Positions 45,715-55,770 of a DNA stretch of 64,000 bases are shown in pieces (the first letter of the stretch is position 1; each line of letters begins with the position of its first letter). The notes below the pieces were generated by a model. The model ran no database searches and had not been told where the DNA came from. It was given only the letters and a program-made list of their open reading frames with translations. The position numbers were made by a program, and so were the translations under genes. This DNA comes from Sphingomonas radiodurans (GTDB lineage Bacteria > Pseudomonadota > Alphaproteobacteria > Sphingomonadales > Sphingomonadaceae): contig NZ_CP086594.1 of the NCBI RefSeq assembly GCF_020866845.1, positions 2,514,501 through 2,578,500 of the forward strand. The letters are read 5' to 3'.

Positions 45715-47025
45715 TCAGATGAAACGGTTGATCAGGTTCTCGATCCGCTCCTGCTGGCCGGATCGCGGCTGCGGATCGAGGTCACGCTCGATCGCGAGAT
45801 CGGCGATGCCGGCCAGGTCGAGATCCGCGATCTCGCTGCCGAACGGCCCCGTCCAGCCGGCATAGCGCTCCGCCTTGATCGCATCGACACGGCCGTCCTC
45901 GATGATCGCGGCGGCGTTCAGCAGCCCGCGTGCGGTAACGTCGATCCCGCCGATATGGCCATGGAACAGGTCGGCCGGATCGATGCTCTGGCGGCGCACC
46001 TTGGCGTCGAAATTGAACCCGCCGGTGGTGAAGCCGCCGGCGCGGACGAACTCGAGCATCGCCAGTGTCAGTTCCTCGACCGAGTTGGGGAATTGATCGG
46101 TATCCCACCCGTTCTGCGGATCGCCGCGGTTGGCGTCGATCGATCCGAAGATCCCCAGCGCGCCCGCTGTCGCGATTTCATGCTCGAACGTGTGGCCGGA
46201 GAGCGTCGCGTGGTTCGCCTCGATGTTGACGCGCACCTCGTTCTCGAGCCCATAGCGCTTGAGGAAGCCGTACACCGTCGCGGTGTCGAAATCATATTGG
46301 TGCTTGGTCGGCTCGTGCGGCTTCGGCTCGATCAGGATGGTGCCGTCGAAGCCGATCTTGTGCTTGTGCTCCACCACCAGGGTCAGGAACCGGCCGAGAT
46401 TGTCGAGCTCGCGCTTCATGTCGGTGTTGTGCAGCGTCTCATAGCCTTCGCGTCCGCCCCACAGCACGTAATTGGCGCCGCCGAGGCGATGCGTCGCCTC
46501 GAGCGCGTCGCGCACCTGCACCGCGGCGAAGGCGAACACTTCGGGATCGGGGTTCGTCGCGCCGCCGGCCGCGAAGCGCGGATGGCTGAACAGATTGGCA
46601 GTGCCCCACAACAGCTTGCGCCCCGACGAGGTCTGCAACTGCTCCAGATGATCGACCGCTTCCGCAAAGAACCGGCGATGCTCGCTGATGTTATGTGCCT
46701 CGGCGGAAACATCGACGTCGTGGAAGCAGTAGAAGGGGATGTCGAGCTTGCTGAAGAAGTCGAACGCAACCTCGCGCTTCATCGCGGCAGCGGCGCTGTC
46801 GTTCGCGCCCTTCAGCCACGGGCGGTCGAACGTGCCGCCGCCGAACACGTCCGAGCCCGGCCAACAGAAGGTGTGCCAGAAGCACGCGGCGAAGCGAAGA
46901 TGATCTTCCATCCGCTTGCCCAGGACCACCCGGTCCTTGTCGTAGAAGCGGTAGGCGAGCTCGTTGGTGCTATCCGGCCCTTCATATTTGATCTGGGGGA
47001 TGTCAGCGAAGAAATCGGCCATCAT
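45715..47025 (-). CDS. xylA: Xylose isomerase
   Basis: A 436-residue isomerase that converts D-xylose to D-xylulose. Metal ligands and signatures are all visible: 'WGGREGYE', '[18 protein letters not shown]', '[17 protein letters not shown]', '[20 protein letters not shown]' and 'FNFDAKVRR'. Length is normal for the class II enzyme. It follows xylB with a 4-base overlap and is the last gene of the GH43-xylB-xylA operon. Confidence 0.97.
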   Translation of the reverse strand: MMADFFADIPQIKYEGPDSTNELAYRFYDKDRVVLGKRMEDHLRFAACFWHTFCWPGSDVFGGGTFDRPWLKGANDSAAAAMKREVAFDFFSKLDIPFYCFHDVDVSAEAHNISEHRRFFAEAVDHLEQLQTSSGRKLLWGTANLFSHPRFAAGGATNPDPEVFAFAAVQVRDALEATHRLGGANYVLWGGREGYETLHNTDMKRELDNLGRFLTLVVEHKHKIGFDGTILIEPKPHEPTKHQYDFDTATVYGFLKRYGLENEVRVNIEANHATLSGHTFEHEIATAGALGIFGSIDANRGDPQNGWDTDQFPNSVEELTLAMLEFVRAGGFTTGGFNFDAKVRRQSIDPADLFHGHIGGIDVTARGLLNAAAIIEDGRVDAIKAERYAGWTGPFGSEIADLDLAGIADLAIERDLDPQPRSGQQERIENLINRFI

Positions 47026-48470
47026 TGGTTCCTTGGGGTGATGCGGGGATAAGCGTCGCGGAAAGCTGCTTTTTTCTCGGCAAGGCGCGAGACGAGGGCA
47101 GGATCAGGGTCGACGATGTGCGCGATCGGCGGGGCGATGCAGACGTCGGCTGGCGACCCACCGTCGACGGCGAGTTGCGCAAGCCGCGCCGCGCCAAGCG
47201 CTGGGCCGACCTCGCCGCCGTGCAGGTAGACGAGCGGCACTTCCATCGCGGCCGAGATGACCCGCCCCCAATAGCTCGATCGTGCGCCGCCGCCGATGAC
47301 CGACAGTCGCTCGACGCGCGTGCCCGCATCGCTGAGCGAATCGAGCCCGTCGGCCAGTGCGAAGGCCACGCCTTCGAGCACCGCTTGTGCCAGCCGCCCG
47401 GCGTCGGTGTCGTTGTCAAGGCGCAGGAACGCGCCACGCACCTGTGCGTCGTTGTGCGGCGTCCGCTCGCCCGACAGATACGGCAGGAACAGCTCGGGGC
47501 CGCAGGCCGGCCCGGCCGCCTCGGCGCGTGCGAACAGCTCCGCCGCGCCGCTCGCGCCGGTCAGCCGCGCCACCCAGTCGATGCACGACGCGGCGGACAG
47601 ATGGACTGACATCTGGTGCCACAGGTCTGGCAGGCAGTGGCAGAAGGCGTGCATCGCGCGCGCGGGGTTCGGGCGGAAGTCACGGGTCGCGACGAAGATC
47701 ACGCCCGACGTGCCGAGCGACAGCAAAGCGTCACCGTCCGAGACCACGCCGACGCCGACCGCGCCCGCGGCATTGTCGCCACCCCCGGCAGCGACAGGCA
47801 CGCGCGCCATGCCCCACAGGTCCGCGACTTCCGCGGTCAGCGTGCCGGTGATCTCCGATCCCTCGAACAGGCTCGGCATCTGCGCTTCATCCAGCCCGCA
47901 GGCATCGAGCAGCGTGCCGCTCCATCGGCGCGCACCGACATCGAGCCACAAGGTGCCCGCGCTGTCGGACAGGTCGGATGCCTTGTCGCCGGTCATCACC
48001 AGCCGGACGTAATCCTTCGGCAGCAACACCGTGCGGATGCGCGCGAACACGTCAGGTTCGTGATCGCGCACCCACAGCAATTTGGGGGCGGTGAAGCCGG
48101 GCATCGCAAGGTTGCCCGAGATCGCGCCGAGCGTCGGCACCGCTTCCTCCATCGCCGCCGCCTCGGCGAAGCTGCGCCCGTCGTTCCACAGGATCGCGGG
48201 GCGCAGCGGCTTGTCGTCGTCGCCGAGCAGCGTCGCGCCGTGCATCTGCCCGGCGAGCCCGACGCCGCGCACCGATCGTCGCAGCCCGGGGTCGATCGCC
48301 AGAACCGCGGCGCAGGTCGCGCGCCACCATTCGGCGGGATCCTGTTCGGACCATAAGGGATGCGGCCGCTGCACCGTCAGCGCCGCGGTGCCCTGGCCCG
48401 CAACCGCGCCGGCGCCGTCGAGAACCACCGCCTTCACCCCGGAGGTGCCAATGTCGATTCCTAGGAACAT
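47022..48470 (-). CDS. xylB: Xylulokinase
   Basis: A 482-residue FGGY-family kinase that phosphorylates xylulose. The N-terminus '[19 protein letters not shown]', '[12 protein letters not shown]' and '[16 protein letters not shown]' are diagnostic. The ATG at 48470 overlaps the stop of the GH43 gene by one base (TGATG), and the gene ends in an overlap with xylA. The gene order kinase-isomerase behind an exported glycosidase couples xylose release to its first cytosolic steps. Confidence 0.96.
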   Translation of the reverse strand: MFLGIDIGTSGVKAVVLDGAGAVAGQGTAALTVQRPHPLWSEQDPAEWWRATCAAVLAIDPGLRRSVRGVGLAGQMHGATLLGDDDKPLRPAILWNDGRSFAEAAAMEEAVPTLGAISGNLAMPGFTAPKLLWVRDHEPDVFARIRTVLLPKDYVRLVMTGDKASDLSDSAGTLWLDVGARRWSGTLLDACGLDEAQMPSLFEGSEITGTLTAEVADLWGMARVPVAAGGGDNAAGAVGVGVVSDGDALLSLGTSGVIFVATRDFRPNPARAMHAFCHCLPDLWHQMSVHLSAASCIDWVARLTGASGAAELFARAEAAGPACGPELFLPYLSGERTPHNDAQVRGAFLRLDNDTDAGRLAQAVLEGVAFALADGLDSLSDAGTRVERLSVIGGGARSSYWGRVISAAMEVPLVYLHGGEVGPALGAARLAQLAVDGGSPADVCIAPPIAHIVDPDPALVSRLAEKKAAFRDAYPRITPRNQ

Positions 48471-49609
48471 CAGTCGCGGAACGGATCGATGGTTGGGATC
48501 GTGCCGTCGGCGTTGAACGTGAGTTCGGTCACCTTGGCGCTGCGGAGGTGGTTCTTGTTCGACAATTGCGTGTCCGCATAGAACAGCCACCATTTGCCAT
48601 CGTGCTTGATGATCGAATGGTGCGACGTCCAGCCCTGCACCGGCTTCAGGATATGGCCCTTGTAGGTGAACGGGCCATAGGGCGTGTCGCCGATGGCGTA
48701 GTTCACGAAGTGCGTATCACCGGTCGAGTACGTGTAATAATATTTGCCGCCGCGCTTGAAGACCCATGATGCCTCGAAGAAACGGCGGTCATGGTCGCCG
48801 GCCTTGATCGGCTGCCCGGCCTCGTCGAGGATCACCGCGTCGCGCGGCGCTTCGGCGAAGCTCTTCATGTCGGCGTTCATCCGCACGACCTTGCCCGATA
48901 GCGCAGGCTGGTCGTTCTGCCCGAGATCGGTGTCGCTGCCGTTGGGGTCGAACGTGCCCGTCGCCCAGCGCTGAAGCTGCCCGCCCCAGATGCCGCCGAA
49001 ATACATGTAGCTCTGGCCATCGGCGTCGGTGAACACCGCCGGGTCCATCGAATAGCTTCCGGCGATCGGCTCCGGATCGGCGGTGAACGGCCCCATCGGG
49101 TTCTTGCTCGTCGCGACGCCGATGCGGAACGTGCCCAGCCCGTTCTTGTCCTTCGCCTTGTCGCGCGCGGGGAAGTACAGGTAGTAGGTGCCGTTCTTGT
49201 AGGCGGCATCCGGCGCCCACATCTGCTGCGACACCCACGGCACGTCCTTCATGTCGAGCGCCACTGGCCCGATCGTCACCGGGCCACCGACCCGGTCCAT
49301 CGACAGGACGCGATAGTCGCGCATCGCATATTGATTGCCCAGATCGTCGTCGGCGATCGCCACATCGATGTCATGGCTCGGATAGACGTAGATCTTGCCG
49401 TTGAAGACATGCGCCGACGGATCGGCGGTGTAGATCTCGCGCACCAGCGGCTGCGACAGATACCGGCGGCCGTCCGGGCTGCGCGGCTCGGCCGCCGACG
49501 TTGCGGAAGGGGCGGCGGCGCTCGCCTGGGGCATGTCTGCTGAAGCGGTGGTGCAACCCGCCAGCGCAATCGCGGCGGCACCAAGGTACAAATGTCGTCG
49601 AACGGTCAT
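48470..49609 (-). CDS. GH43-family glycosidase, lipoprotein
   Basis: A 379-residue protein with a lipoprotein signal: 'LYLGAAAIALAGC', Cys at ~19. The propeller carries the base Asp in 'YTADPSAHVF', Asp in 'YSMDPAVFTDADG' and the acid Glu in 'RRFFEASWVFKRGGKYY'. It is probably attached to a membrane and cuts xylo- or arabino-oligosaccharides. The ATG at 49609 has GAGG upstream; in-frame ATGs a few codons earlier are possible. It heads the xylBA operon, with an operator-like site 67 bases upstream. Confidence 0.9.
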   Translation of the reverse strand: MTVRRHLYLGAAAIALAGCTTASADMPQASAAAPSATSAAEPRSPDGRRYLSQPLVREIYTADPSAHVFNGKIYVYPSHDIDVAIADDDLGNQYAMRDYRVLSMDRVGGPVTIGPVALDMKDVPWVSQQMWAPDAAYKNGTYYLYFPARDKAKDKNGLGTFRIGVATSKNPMGPFTADPEPIAGSYSMDPAVFTDADGQSYMYFGGIWGGQLQRWATGTFDPNGSDTDLGQNDQPALSGKVVRMNADMKSFAEAPRDAVILDEAGQPIKAGDHDRRFFEASWVFKRGGKYYYTYSTGDTHFVNYAIGDTPYGPFTYKGHILKPVQGWTSHHSIIKHDGKWWLFYADTQLSNKNHLRSAKVTELTFNADGTIPTIDPFRD

Positions 49610-49675
49610 TTTCTGCCTCATCCTCATCCGGCGGGCCGCAGCGCGTGACGACCCGGGGCGACATTCTATCGGCCG

Positions 49676-49689
49676 CGTTAGCGCTATCA
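49676..49689. promoter_or_regulatory. LacI-type operator candidate 5 (CGTTAGCGCTATCA)
   Basis: TAGCGCTA core, 67 bases upstream of the GH43-xylB-xylA operon. Its position ahead of xylose genes is the best clue to the effector being xylose or a derivative. Confidence 0.65.
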
Positions 49690-49775
49690 TTTACCGGTTT
49701 AAGTCGCCGGTGCAAGCGCGTCTTCGCGTCTTGCGACGAACGATGTGGACGCTACCAAACGAACGCGTTTGCCGC

Positions 49776-52157
49776 TCAAGCGATCACCAGCGTGGCGGTC
49801 TGCAGATCCACCGAGTTCGGCCCGGTCATGATCTGGTACCGCCCGGGCTCGACCACTTCCTCCATCGCCAGGTTCCACAGCGCGAACGCCTCGGGATCGA
49901 GCGTCATCACCACCTCGCGCGTTTCACCGGGTGCGAGCGTCACGCGCGCGAACCCCTTGAGCGCCTTGATCGGTCGCGTGACGCTGGCGGTTTCCTGATG
50001 GACATACAGCTGGACCACCTCGTCGCCCGCCCGCGCGCCGGTGTTGGTCACCGAAACCCGCACCTCCACCGATCCCGCCCGTCCGATCGTCGCGGACGAC
50101 AGTTGCGGCGGCCCCAGCCTGAAGCTCGTGTAGCTGAGGCCATGCCCGAACGGGAACAACGGCTTCGTCGTGCCGAACAGATATCCGCGCCCAACCGACG
50201 ACTTGGCATTATAGTACAGCGGCACTTGCCCCGCATCGCGCACCACCGTCAGCGGCAGCTTCGCGCCCGGGTTGATCCGGCCCAGCAGCGCCTCGGCCAC
50301 CGCGGTGCCGCCTTCCTGCCCCGGATACCAGCATTCGAGCACCGCATTCGCGCGCGCGACGACTCCGGGCCAGCTTGGCGGACGCCCGTTGATCGCACAC
50401 ACCACGATCGGCTTGCCCAGCGCGTGCAGCGCATCGAACAAGGCGTTCTGCTCGCCCACGAGGTCGATCGCGGTACGGTCGCCCAGATGGTTGGCGGCAT
50501 AGCCCTCGCGGCTCGTCTGCTCGGTATCGCCGATCGCCAGGACGATCGCATCCGCGTCACGCGCGATCGCCACCGCCTCCGCGATCAGGCGAGCGTTCGC
50601 GGCAGGATCGGCGAGTTCGACGGCATCGGCCGACCGGTCTTCGCTGCGCGTGATGAACACGCCCTGCGCATGGACGACGCGGTCGCCGAGCAACGCGCGC
50701 AGCCCATCCAGCAACGACACCGCGCGCGACGGCTCGCCCGAATAACCCCCCAGCCGCGCCACCGCCGCATTCGGTCCGATCACCGCCAGCTTCGTCAGTC
50801 GTGCCTGATCGAACGGCAACACCCCGTCGTTCGTCAGCAGGCAAAGCGAGCGCTGCGCCGCCTCCAGCGCGAGCGCCTGCGCCTCCGCATTGCCGGTCAG
50901 CCGGCGGGCAAGGTTGAGATCGGCCGGGCCATCCTCGAACAGCCCGGCGCGGAACTTCAGCCGCAGCATCCGCGCGCACGCCGTGTCCACTGCCGCCCGC
51001 GCGACCGTGCCGGCGCGCACCTGGTCGGCCAGCGTGCGATAGGCCACGCCATCGGGCAGTTCGCAATCGACGCCGGCGTGCAGCGCACGCCGCGCCGTCT
51101 CCTGCTTGTCGCTCGCGACATGGTGGATCTTCTGCAGCTCCTCCACCGCGCCGTAATCGCTGACGACCGCGCCATCGAAACCCCACTCACCGCGCAGCAC
51201 GTCGCCCAGCAGCCAGCGGCTGGCATGGCTCGGCACACCGTCGATCTCGTTGTACGACGGCATCACCGCGGCAATGCTGGTGCGCGAGACCACCGCGCGG
51301 AACGGCGGGAAGAAATTCTCGCGCAACTCACGCTCGGCGAGCGGCGCGGGCGCGATATTGTTGCCCGCCTGCGGCTGGCCATGCCCGGTCATGTGCTTCA
51401 ACGTCGCCAGCACCTTGCCCGGCGCCAGCTTTTCACCCGGACCCTGCAAGCCGTCGACCGCAGCGACGCCCATCTCGCCGCACAGATAGGGGTCTTCGCC
51501 GAACGTCTCCTCGATCCGCCCCCAGCGCGGGTCGCGCGCAATGTCGACGACGGGCGAGAGCGCCAGGTGGCTGCCGTGCGCGCGGACCTCGCGGCCGATC
51601 ACCGACTGGACGCGCGTCATCAAGTCGCGGTCGAAGCTGCCCGCCAGCCCGATTGCCTGCGGAAACATCGTCGCATCGGGCGCCATATAGCCGTGGAGCG
51701 ATTCCTCGTGGAACAGCACGGGGATGCCGAGCCGCGTGCGCTCGCGTGCCCAGCGTTGCACCGCATTGACGAAGGCGATCGTCGATTCGCTCCCGCGCCA
51801 CCGCGCGCCCGTCCCGCCGGCGACGTCCGCGGACTGGAGCCCGCCGCGGCGATCCGACGGGCGCGTAATCTGGCCGAAGCCGTCGGGGTAGGCGGCCGTG
51901 GCTTTTGCCGGGTTGAAGGTCAGATCGTCCATGATGTCCGCCTTGGTCCCCCAAAGCGCGATCAATTGCCCGACCTTCTCTTCCAGCGTCATCCGCGACA
52001 GCAAGTCGCGCACGCGCAGGTCGATCGGGGCGCGGGCATCCTTGTAGATCGGGCTCGCGGCCGCTGCGATCGCGCCGGGTGCAAACGCCGCCGCCGCCGT
52101 GCCGCCAAGCCAGCCGAGCATCATGCGACGCGTCGTGATCATCGTTGATAGGGCCAC
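49776..52157 (-). CDS. GH3 beta-xylosidase/beta-glucosidase (Tat-exported)
   Basis: A 793-residue GH3. A Tat-type signal ('TTRRMMLGWLGGTAAAAF') is followed by the TIM-like domain with the 'LGIPVLFHEESLHGY' block, 'LATLKHMTGHG' and nucleophile Asp in 'FDGAVVSDYGAV'. Next come the (alpha/beta)6 sandwich domain and a C-terminal fibronectin-III-like domain ('SVTNTGARAGDEVVQLYV'). The three-domain form is typical of BglX/Xyl3 enzymes. Context favours xylo-oligosaccharides. A GTG start at 52157 has GGAGAG 5 bases upstream; ATG 52142 is the alternative. Confidence 0.9.
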   Translation of the reverse strand: MALSTMITTRRMMLGWLGGTAAAAFAPGAIAAAASPIYKDARAPIDLRVRDLLSRMTLEEKVGQLIALWGTKADIMDDLTFNPAKATAAYPDGFGQITRPSDRRGGLQSADVAGGTGARWRGSESTIAFVNAVQRWARERTRLGIPVLFHEESLHGYMAPDATMFPQAIGLAGSFDRDLMTRVQSVIGREVRAHGSHLALSPVVDIARDPRWGRIEETFGEDPYLCGEMGVAAVDGLQGPGEKLAPGKVLATLKHMTGHGQPQAGNNIAPAPLAERELRENFFPPFRAVVSRTSIAAVMPSYNEIDGVPSHASRWLLGDVLRGEWGFDGAVVSDYGAVEELQKIHHVASDKQETARRALHAGVDCELPDGVAYRTLADQVRAGTVARAAVDTACARMLRLKFRAGLFEDGPADLNLARRLTGNAEAQALALEAAQRSLCLLTNDGVLPFDQARLTKLAVIGPNAAVARLGGYSGEPSRAVSLLDGLRALLGDRVVHAQGVFITRSEDRSADAVELADPAANARLIAEAVAIARDADAIVLAIGDTEQTSREGYAANHLGDRTAIDLVGEQNALFDALHALGKPIVVCAINGRPPSWPGVVARANAVLECWYPGQEGGTAVAEALLGRINPGAKLPLTVVRDAGQVPLYYNAKSSVGRGYLFGTTKPLFPFGHGLSYTSFRLGPPQLSSATIGRAGSVEVRVSVTNTGARAGDEVVQLYVHQETASVTRPIKALKGFARVTLAPGETREVVMTLDPEAFALWNLAMEEVVEPGRYQIMTGPNSVDLQTATLVIA

Positions 52158-52196
52158 GTCCGCTCTCCTGCCGATGACACGTGTTAATCTTGTCGT

Positions 52197-52210
52197 TGTT
52201 ATCGCTACCA
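52197..52210. promoter_or_regulatory. LacI-type operator candidate 6 (TGTTATCGCTACCA)
   Basis: A full match to TGNTANCGCTACCA, in the 114-base divergent spacer between GH3 and GH67, so it could control both. Confidence 0.68.
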
Positions 52211-52271
52211 TGATAAGCGTCTGCGGAGCTTGTCAAGAAGCCGTCCGATAGAGACGCGAAGGGGAGGGTGA

Positions 52272-54425
52272 ATGCGGAGCGGCTGGATCATCGGGGTATT
52301 GATCGCCTGCCTGCTCGCGGCGACTTCCGCGTCGGCCGAGGGTGGCTATGATCTGTGGCTACGCTACCGGCCCCTGCCGCCGACGTCTGCCGCGACCGTT
52401 CGTGCACACGCCGGCGCTATCGTAACGCAAGAGGCCGATCCGCGAATCGCATCCGCCAAGGCCGAGTTGATCCGTGCGGTCGAGGGACTTGCCGGAACCG
52501 CGCCGACATCCGACGCCGTCATGCGCCCGGGCGCGATCCTGCTCGGAACGCCGGCACGCTCTCCGCTGGTCCGCCAACTTGGGCTTCCGCTCGCCGGACT
52601 CGGCAACGAGGGATATGTGATCCGCAGCGTCGTCATCGCGGGCAGCCCCACGATCGTCGTCGCCGCCAACGACGGGGCAGGGGTGCTCTACGGCGCCTTT
52701 GCGCTGATCCGCCACCTTCAGCGCGGCGACCCGATCGACCGCATCGCGCTGCAATCCCGACCCGAAGTCGGCCTGCGTGTCCTCAATCACTGGGACAATC
52801 TCGATCGGCAGGTCGAGCGCGGCTATGCCGGGCAATCGATCTGGGATTGGTGGCGGCTGCCGGGGCAGACCGACGCGCGCTACACCGATTATGCCCGCGC
52901 GAATGCGTCGATCGGCATCAACGGTGCGGTGCTGAACAACGTCAATGCCAAGGCCGACAGCCTGACCACTCCCTACATCGCGAAGGCGGCGGCGGTGGCG
53001 GATGTGCTGCGTCCCTGGGGCATGAAGGTCTATCTGTCGGCGCGATTCTCGGCGCCGATCGAATTGGGCGGTCTCAAGACGGCGGATCCGCTCGATCCGG
53101 CCGTCGCGCGCTGGTGGCGCGGCAAGGCGGACGAGATCTATCGCGCTATTCCCGACTTCGGCGGCTTTCTCGTCAAGGCGAACAGCGAAGGGCAGCCCGG
53201 GCCGCGCGATTATCGCCGCAGCCATGCCGATGGCGCGAACATGCTCGCTGCCGCCGTCGCGCCGCACGGCGGCGTCGTGATGTGGCGCGCGTTCGTCTAC
53301 GCGGACACCGACCCCGAGGATCGCGCCAAGCAGGCCTATACCGAGTTCAAGCCGCTCGACGGTCGCTTCGCCGACAATGTCATCGTTCAGGTCAAGAATG
53401 GCCCGATTGATTTTCAGCCGCGCGAGCCCTTCCATCCGCTGTTCGGCGCGATGCCGAAGACGCCGCTGATGATCGAATTCCAGATCACCAAGGAGTATCT
53501 CGGTTTCGCGACGCACCTCGCCTATCTCGGCCCGCTGTTCGCGGAAACGCTGGCAGCGGACACCTACGGCAAGGGGCGAGGCTCAACGGTGGCGCGAGTC
53601 ATCGATGGTTCGCTCGACGGCCATCGGCTGACCGGAATGGCCGGCGTGGCCAACATCGGCACCGATCGCAATTGGGCCGGCTCGATCTTCGATCAGGCCA
53701 ATTGGTACGCCTTCGGTCGCCTTGCATGGGATCCGCGCGCGAAGCCGGATGCGATTGCAGCGGACTGGGCGGCGGCGACCTTCACGCCGGACCCGCGCTT
53801 CCTCGCCCCGACGGTCGCCGCCATGATGCGCTCACGCGAAGCGGTGGTGGATTATATGACGCCGCTCGGGCTGGCGCATCTGATGGCGACTGGCCATCAT
53901 TATGGGCCTGGGCCTTGGGTGGCCGATCTTGCCCGGCCCGAATGGAACCCTGTCTATTATCACCGCGCCGACGCCAACGGCATTGGCTTCGATCGGACGC
54001 GCACCGGCAGCAACGCGCTCGCGCAATATGCGCCGCCGGTGGCCAGCCGCTTCGCCGATCCCAAGACGATCGACGAGCAGTATCTGCTGTGGTTCCACCA
54101 TGTGCCATGGGATCACCGCATGGCCGACGGCGCGACCTTGTGGGACACGCTCGTCCGGCGGTACGATCGCGGCGTCGCGCAGGTCGCCGATACGCGCGAT
54201 ACATGGGCGCGGCTGAAGCCGTTCGTCGACGCGGAGCGCCACGGCCGGACTGCGGATGCACTGCGCGTCCAGCTGGAGGAGGCGCAGTGGTGGCGTGACG
54301 CCAGCATCGCCTATTTCGCCAGCCTGAGCCGTCGCCCGTTGCCCGCGGGCTTGCCGCCACCGGCGCATCCGCTCGATTGGTACAAGGCGCAGCGCTTTCC
54401 CTGGGCGCCCGGAAATCCGCAATGA
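52272..54425 (+). CDS. GH67 alpha-glucuronidase
   Basis: A 717-residue exported enzyme (signal peptide to ~22) that removes 4-O-methyl-glucuronic acid from the ends of xylo-oligosaccharides. The acid Glu306 is in 'VKANSEGQPGP'. The two bases are Asp380 in 'KNGPIDFQ' and Glu408 in 'ITKEYLG', separated by 28 residues as in characterised GH67 enzymes. The N-terminal beta domain has 'YDLWLRYRPL', typical of the family. It is the strongest pointer in the window to glucuronoxylan. GGGAGGG precedes the ATG. Confidence 0.96.
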   Translation: MRSGWIIGVLIACLLAATSASAEGGYDLWLRYRPLPPTSAATVRAHAGAIVTQEADPRIASAKAELIRAVEGLAGTAPTSDAVMRPGAILLGTPARSPLVRQLGLPLAGLGNEGYVIRSVVIAGSPTIVVAANDGAGVLYGAFALIRHLQRGDPIDRIALQSRPEVGLRVLNHWDNLDRQVERGYAGQSIWDWWRLPGQTDARYTDYARANASIGINGAVLNNVNAKADSLTTPYIAKAAAVADVLRPWGMKVYLSARFSAPIELGGLKTADPLDPAVARWWRGKADEIYRAIPDFGGFLVKANSEGQPGPRDYRRSHADGANMLAAAVAPHGGVVMWRAFVYADTDPEDRAKQAYTEFKPLDGRFADNVIVQVKNGPIDFQPREPFHPLFGAMPKTPLMIEFQITKEYLGFATHLAYLGPLFAETLAADTYGKGRGSTVARVIDGSLDGHRLTGMAGVANIGTDRNWAGSIFDQANWYAFGRLAWDPRAKPDAIAADWAAATFTPDPRFLAPTVAAMMRSREAVVDYMTPLGLAHLMATGHHYGPGPWVADLARPEWNPVYYHRADANGIGFDRTRTGSNALAQYAPPVASRFADPKTIDEQYLLWFHHVPWDHRMADGATLWDTLVRRYDRGVAQVADTRDTWARLKPFVDAERHGRTADALRVQLEEAQWWRDASIAYFASLSRRPLPAGLPPPAHPLDWYKAQRFPWAPGNPQ

Positions 54426-54555
54426 TTTCGACTGTGCAACATCGCAGAGGCTTTTGTGTGATTGGTCCGGCGCGTTCCGCGATGCGTGAATGCGGGACAA
54501 GCTTTGGGTGCGGCGGCGTTGCGTCGACCGCCAAATCATGGAAACGAGTCTCCGC

Positions 54556-55644
54556 ATGAAACAAAAGCCTGCCCGGCGACCGCGCACCGCACCCACGATC
54601 AGCGATGTTGCAGCCAGTGCAGGCGTCTCACCCATGACGGTCTCGCGGGTCATCAATGGCCAGACGAACGTGCGCGCTGCGACGCGCGAAGCGGTCAACG
54701 TGGCGATCGCCGCGCTCAACTATTCGCCCAACCCCGCGGCCCGCAGCCTGGCGGGTGCCGGTCAGGCACGGATCGGCTTGCTGTACAGCAATCCCAGCGC
54801 GGGGTTCCTGTCGGAATTTCTAGTCGGCAGTCTCGACGGCGCGAGCCGCAGCGACGTTCAGATCATCGTCGAGAAATGCGAGCTGGGCGATCACGAAATG
54901 GAAGTGACGCAGCGGCTGATCGACGGCGGCATCGACGGCATCGTGCTGTCGCCGCCCCTGTGCGAATCAGACCCGATCATCGCGCTGCTCGCCGAGGCCG
55001 GGGTGCCGACGGTGGCGGTGGCGACGAGCCGCTCGCTCGACACGATGCTGACGATACGCATCGACGATCGCGATGCGGCGCTGACCATGACGCGCCATGT
55101 CATGGCGCTCGGCCATCGGCGGATCGGGTTCATCTCGGGCAACCCGAACGTCACCGCCACCGTGAACCGCCTAGATGGCTACCGCGCGGCACTGGCCGAA
55201 GCCGGGCTGGCGCCCGACGAGACGCTGATCGCGCACGGCCTGTACACGTATCGATCGGGGCTCGATGCGGCGGAGCAATTGCTCGGGCTGGCCGATCCGC
55301 CGACCGCGATCTTCGCCTCGAACGACGATATGGCGGCGGCGACCGTCGCGGTGGCGCACCGGCGTGGCATCGACGTGCCGGGCGACCTCACCGTTTGCGG
55401 CTTCGACGATACGACGTTGGCGACCGCGATCTGGCCCGAGCTGACCACCATCCATCAGCCGATCGCCGACATGGCGCGCGGTGCGATCGAGTTGCTCGTA
55501 TCGCGGATCCGGCAATCGAAGGACGCGGGGCCGATCAATCCGCATCGCCTGCTCGATTTCACGCTGATCCGTCGCCAGTCGGATGCGGCGCCACGCCAGC
55601 GGCCGCGCGCCAGCCGCCCGTTGGCGGAGCGGAAACGAACCTGA
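54556..55644 (+). CDS. LacI-family transcriptional regulator
   Basis: A 362-residue repressor. The N-terminal HTH 'TISDVAASAGVSPMTVSRVING' (residues ~14-35) and hinge 'NPAARSLAG' are followed by a periplasmic-binding-protein-like effector domain with 'IGLLYSNPSAGFLSEF', 'GHRRIGFISGNP', 'AIFASNDDMAA' and 'FDDTTLATAIWPELTT'. It lies 130 bases after GH67, and its own promoter region has no copy of the repeated palindrome. It is the only LacI protein in the window, hence the prime candidate to bind the eight operator-like sites. Start ATG 54556 or 54538. A terminator begins at its stop codon. Confidence 0.93.
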   Translation: MKQKPARRPRTAPTISDVAASAGVSPMTVSRVINGQTNVRAATREAVNVAIAALNYSPNPAARSLAGAGQARIGLLYSNPSAGFLSEFLVGSLDGASRSDVQIIVEKCELGDHEMEVTQRLIDGGIDGIVLSPPLCESDPIIALLAEAGVPTVAVATSRSLDTMLTIRIDDRDAALTMTRHVMALGHRRIGFISGNPNVTATVNRLDGYRAALAEAGLAPDETLIAHGLYTYRSGLDAAEQLLGLADPPTAIFASNDDMAAATVAVAHRRGIDVPGDLTVCGFDDTTLATAIWPELTTIHQPIADMARGAIELLVSRIRQSKDAGPINPHRLLDFTLIRRQSDAAPRQRPRASRPLAERKRT

Positions 55645-55681
55645 CGAAAGCGCGAAAAGCGCAAACGCGCCTTTCGTTTTT
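55644..55681 (+). terminator. Terminator of the LacI-family gene
   Basis: ACGAAAGCGCG pairs with CGCGCCTTTCGT (one bulge) and is followed by TTTTT. The left arm starts at the last base of the stop codon. Confidence 0.8.
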
Positions 55682-55721
55682 GATCGCGTCGTCGGTCGTG
55701 CGACAGAAAACCCCGGATTTA

Positions 55722-55751
55722 CCCCGCCACTCCCTGAGCGGCGGGGTTTTT
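55722..55751 (+). terminator. Second rho-independent terminator
   Basis: Stem CCCCGCC/GGCGGGG with an 11-base loop and TTTTT, oriented like the LacI gene. It backs up the first and protects the convergent MFS gene. Confidence 0.8.
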
Positions 55752-55770
55752 CACATACGAAAGCGTGCTT

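Noticed and set aside
49533..52148. 871-codon plus-strand open frame opposite GH43 and GH3
   Set aside because: It is antisense to two genes with intact catalytic motifs, and its translation is dominated by Arg/His/Ala/Gln without any domain.
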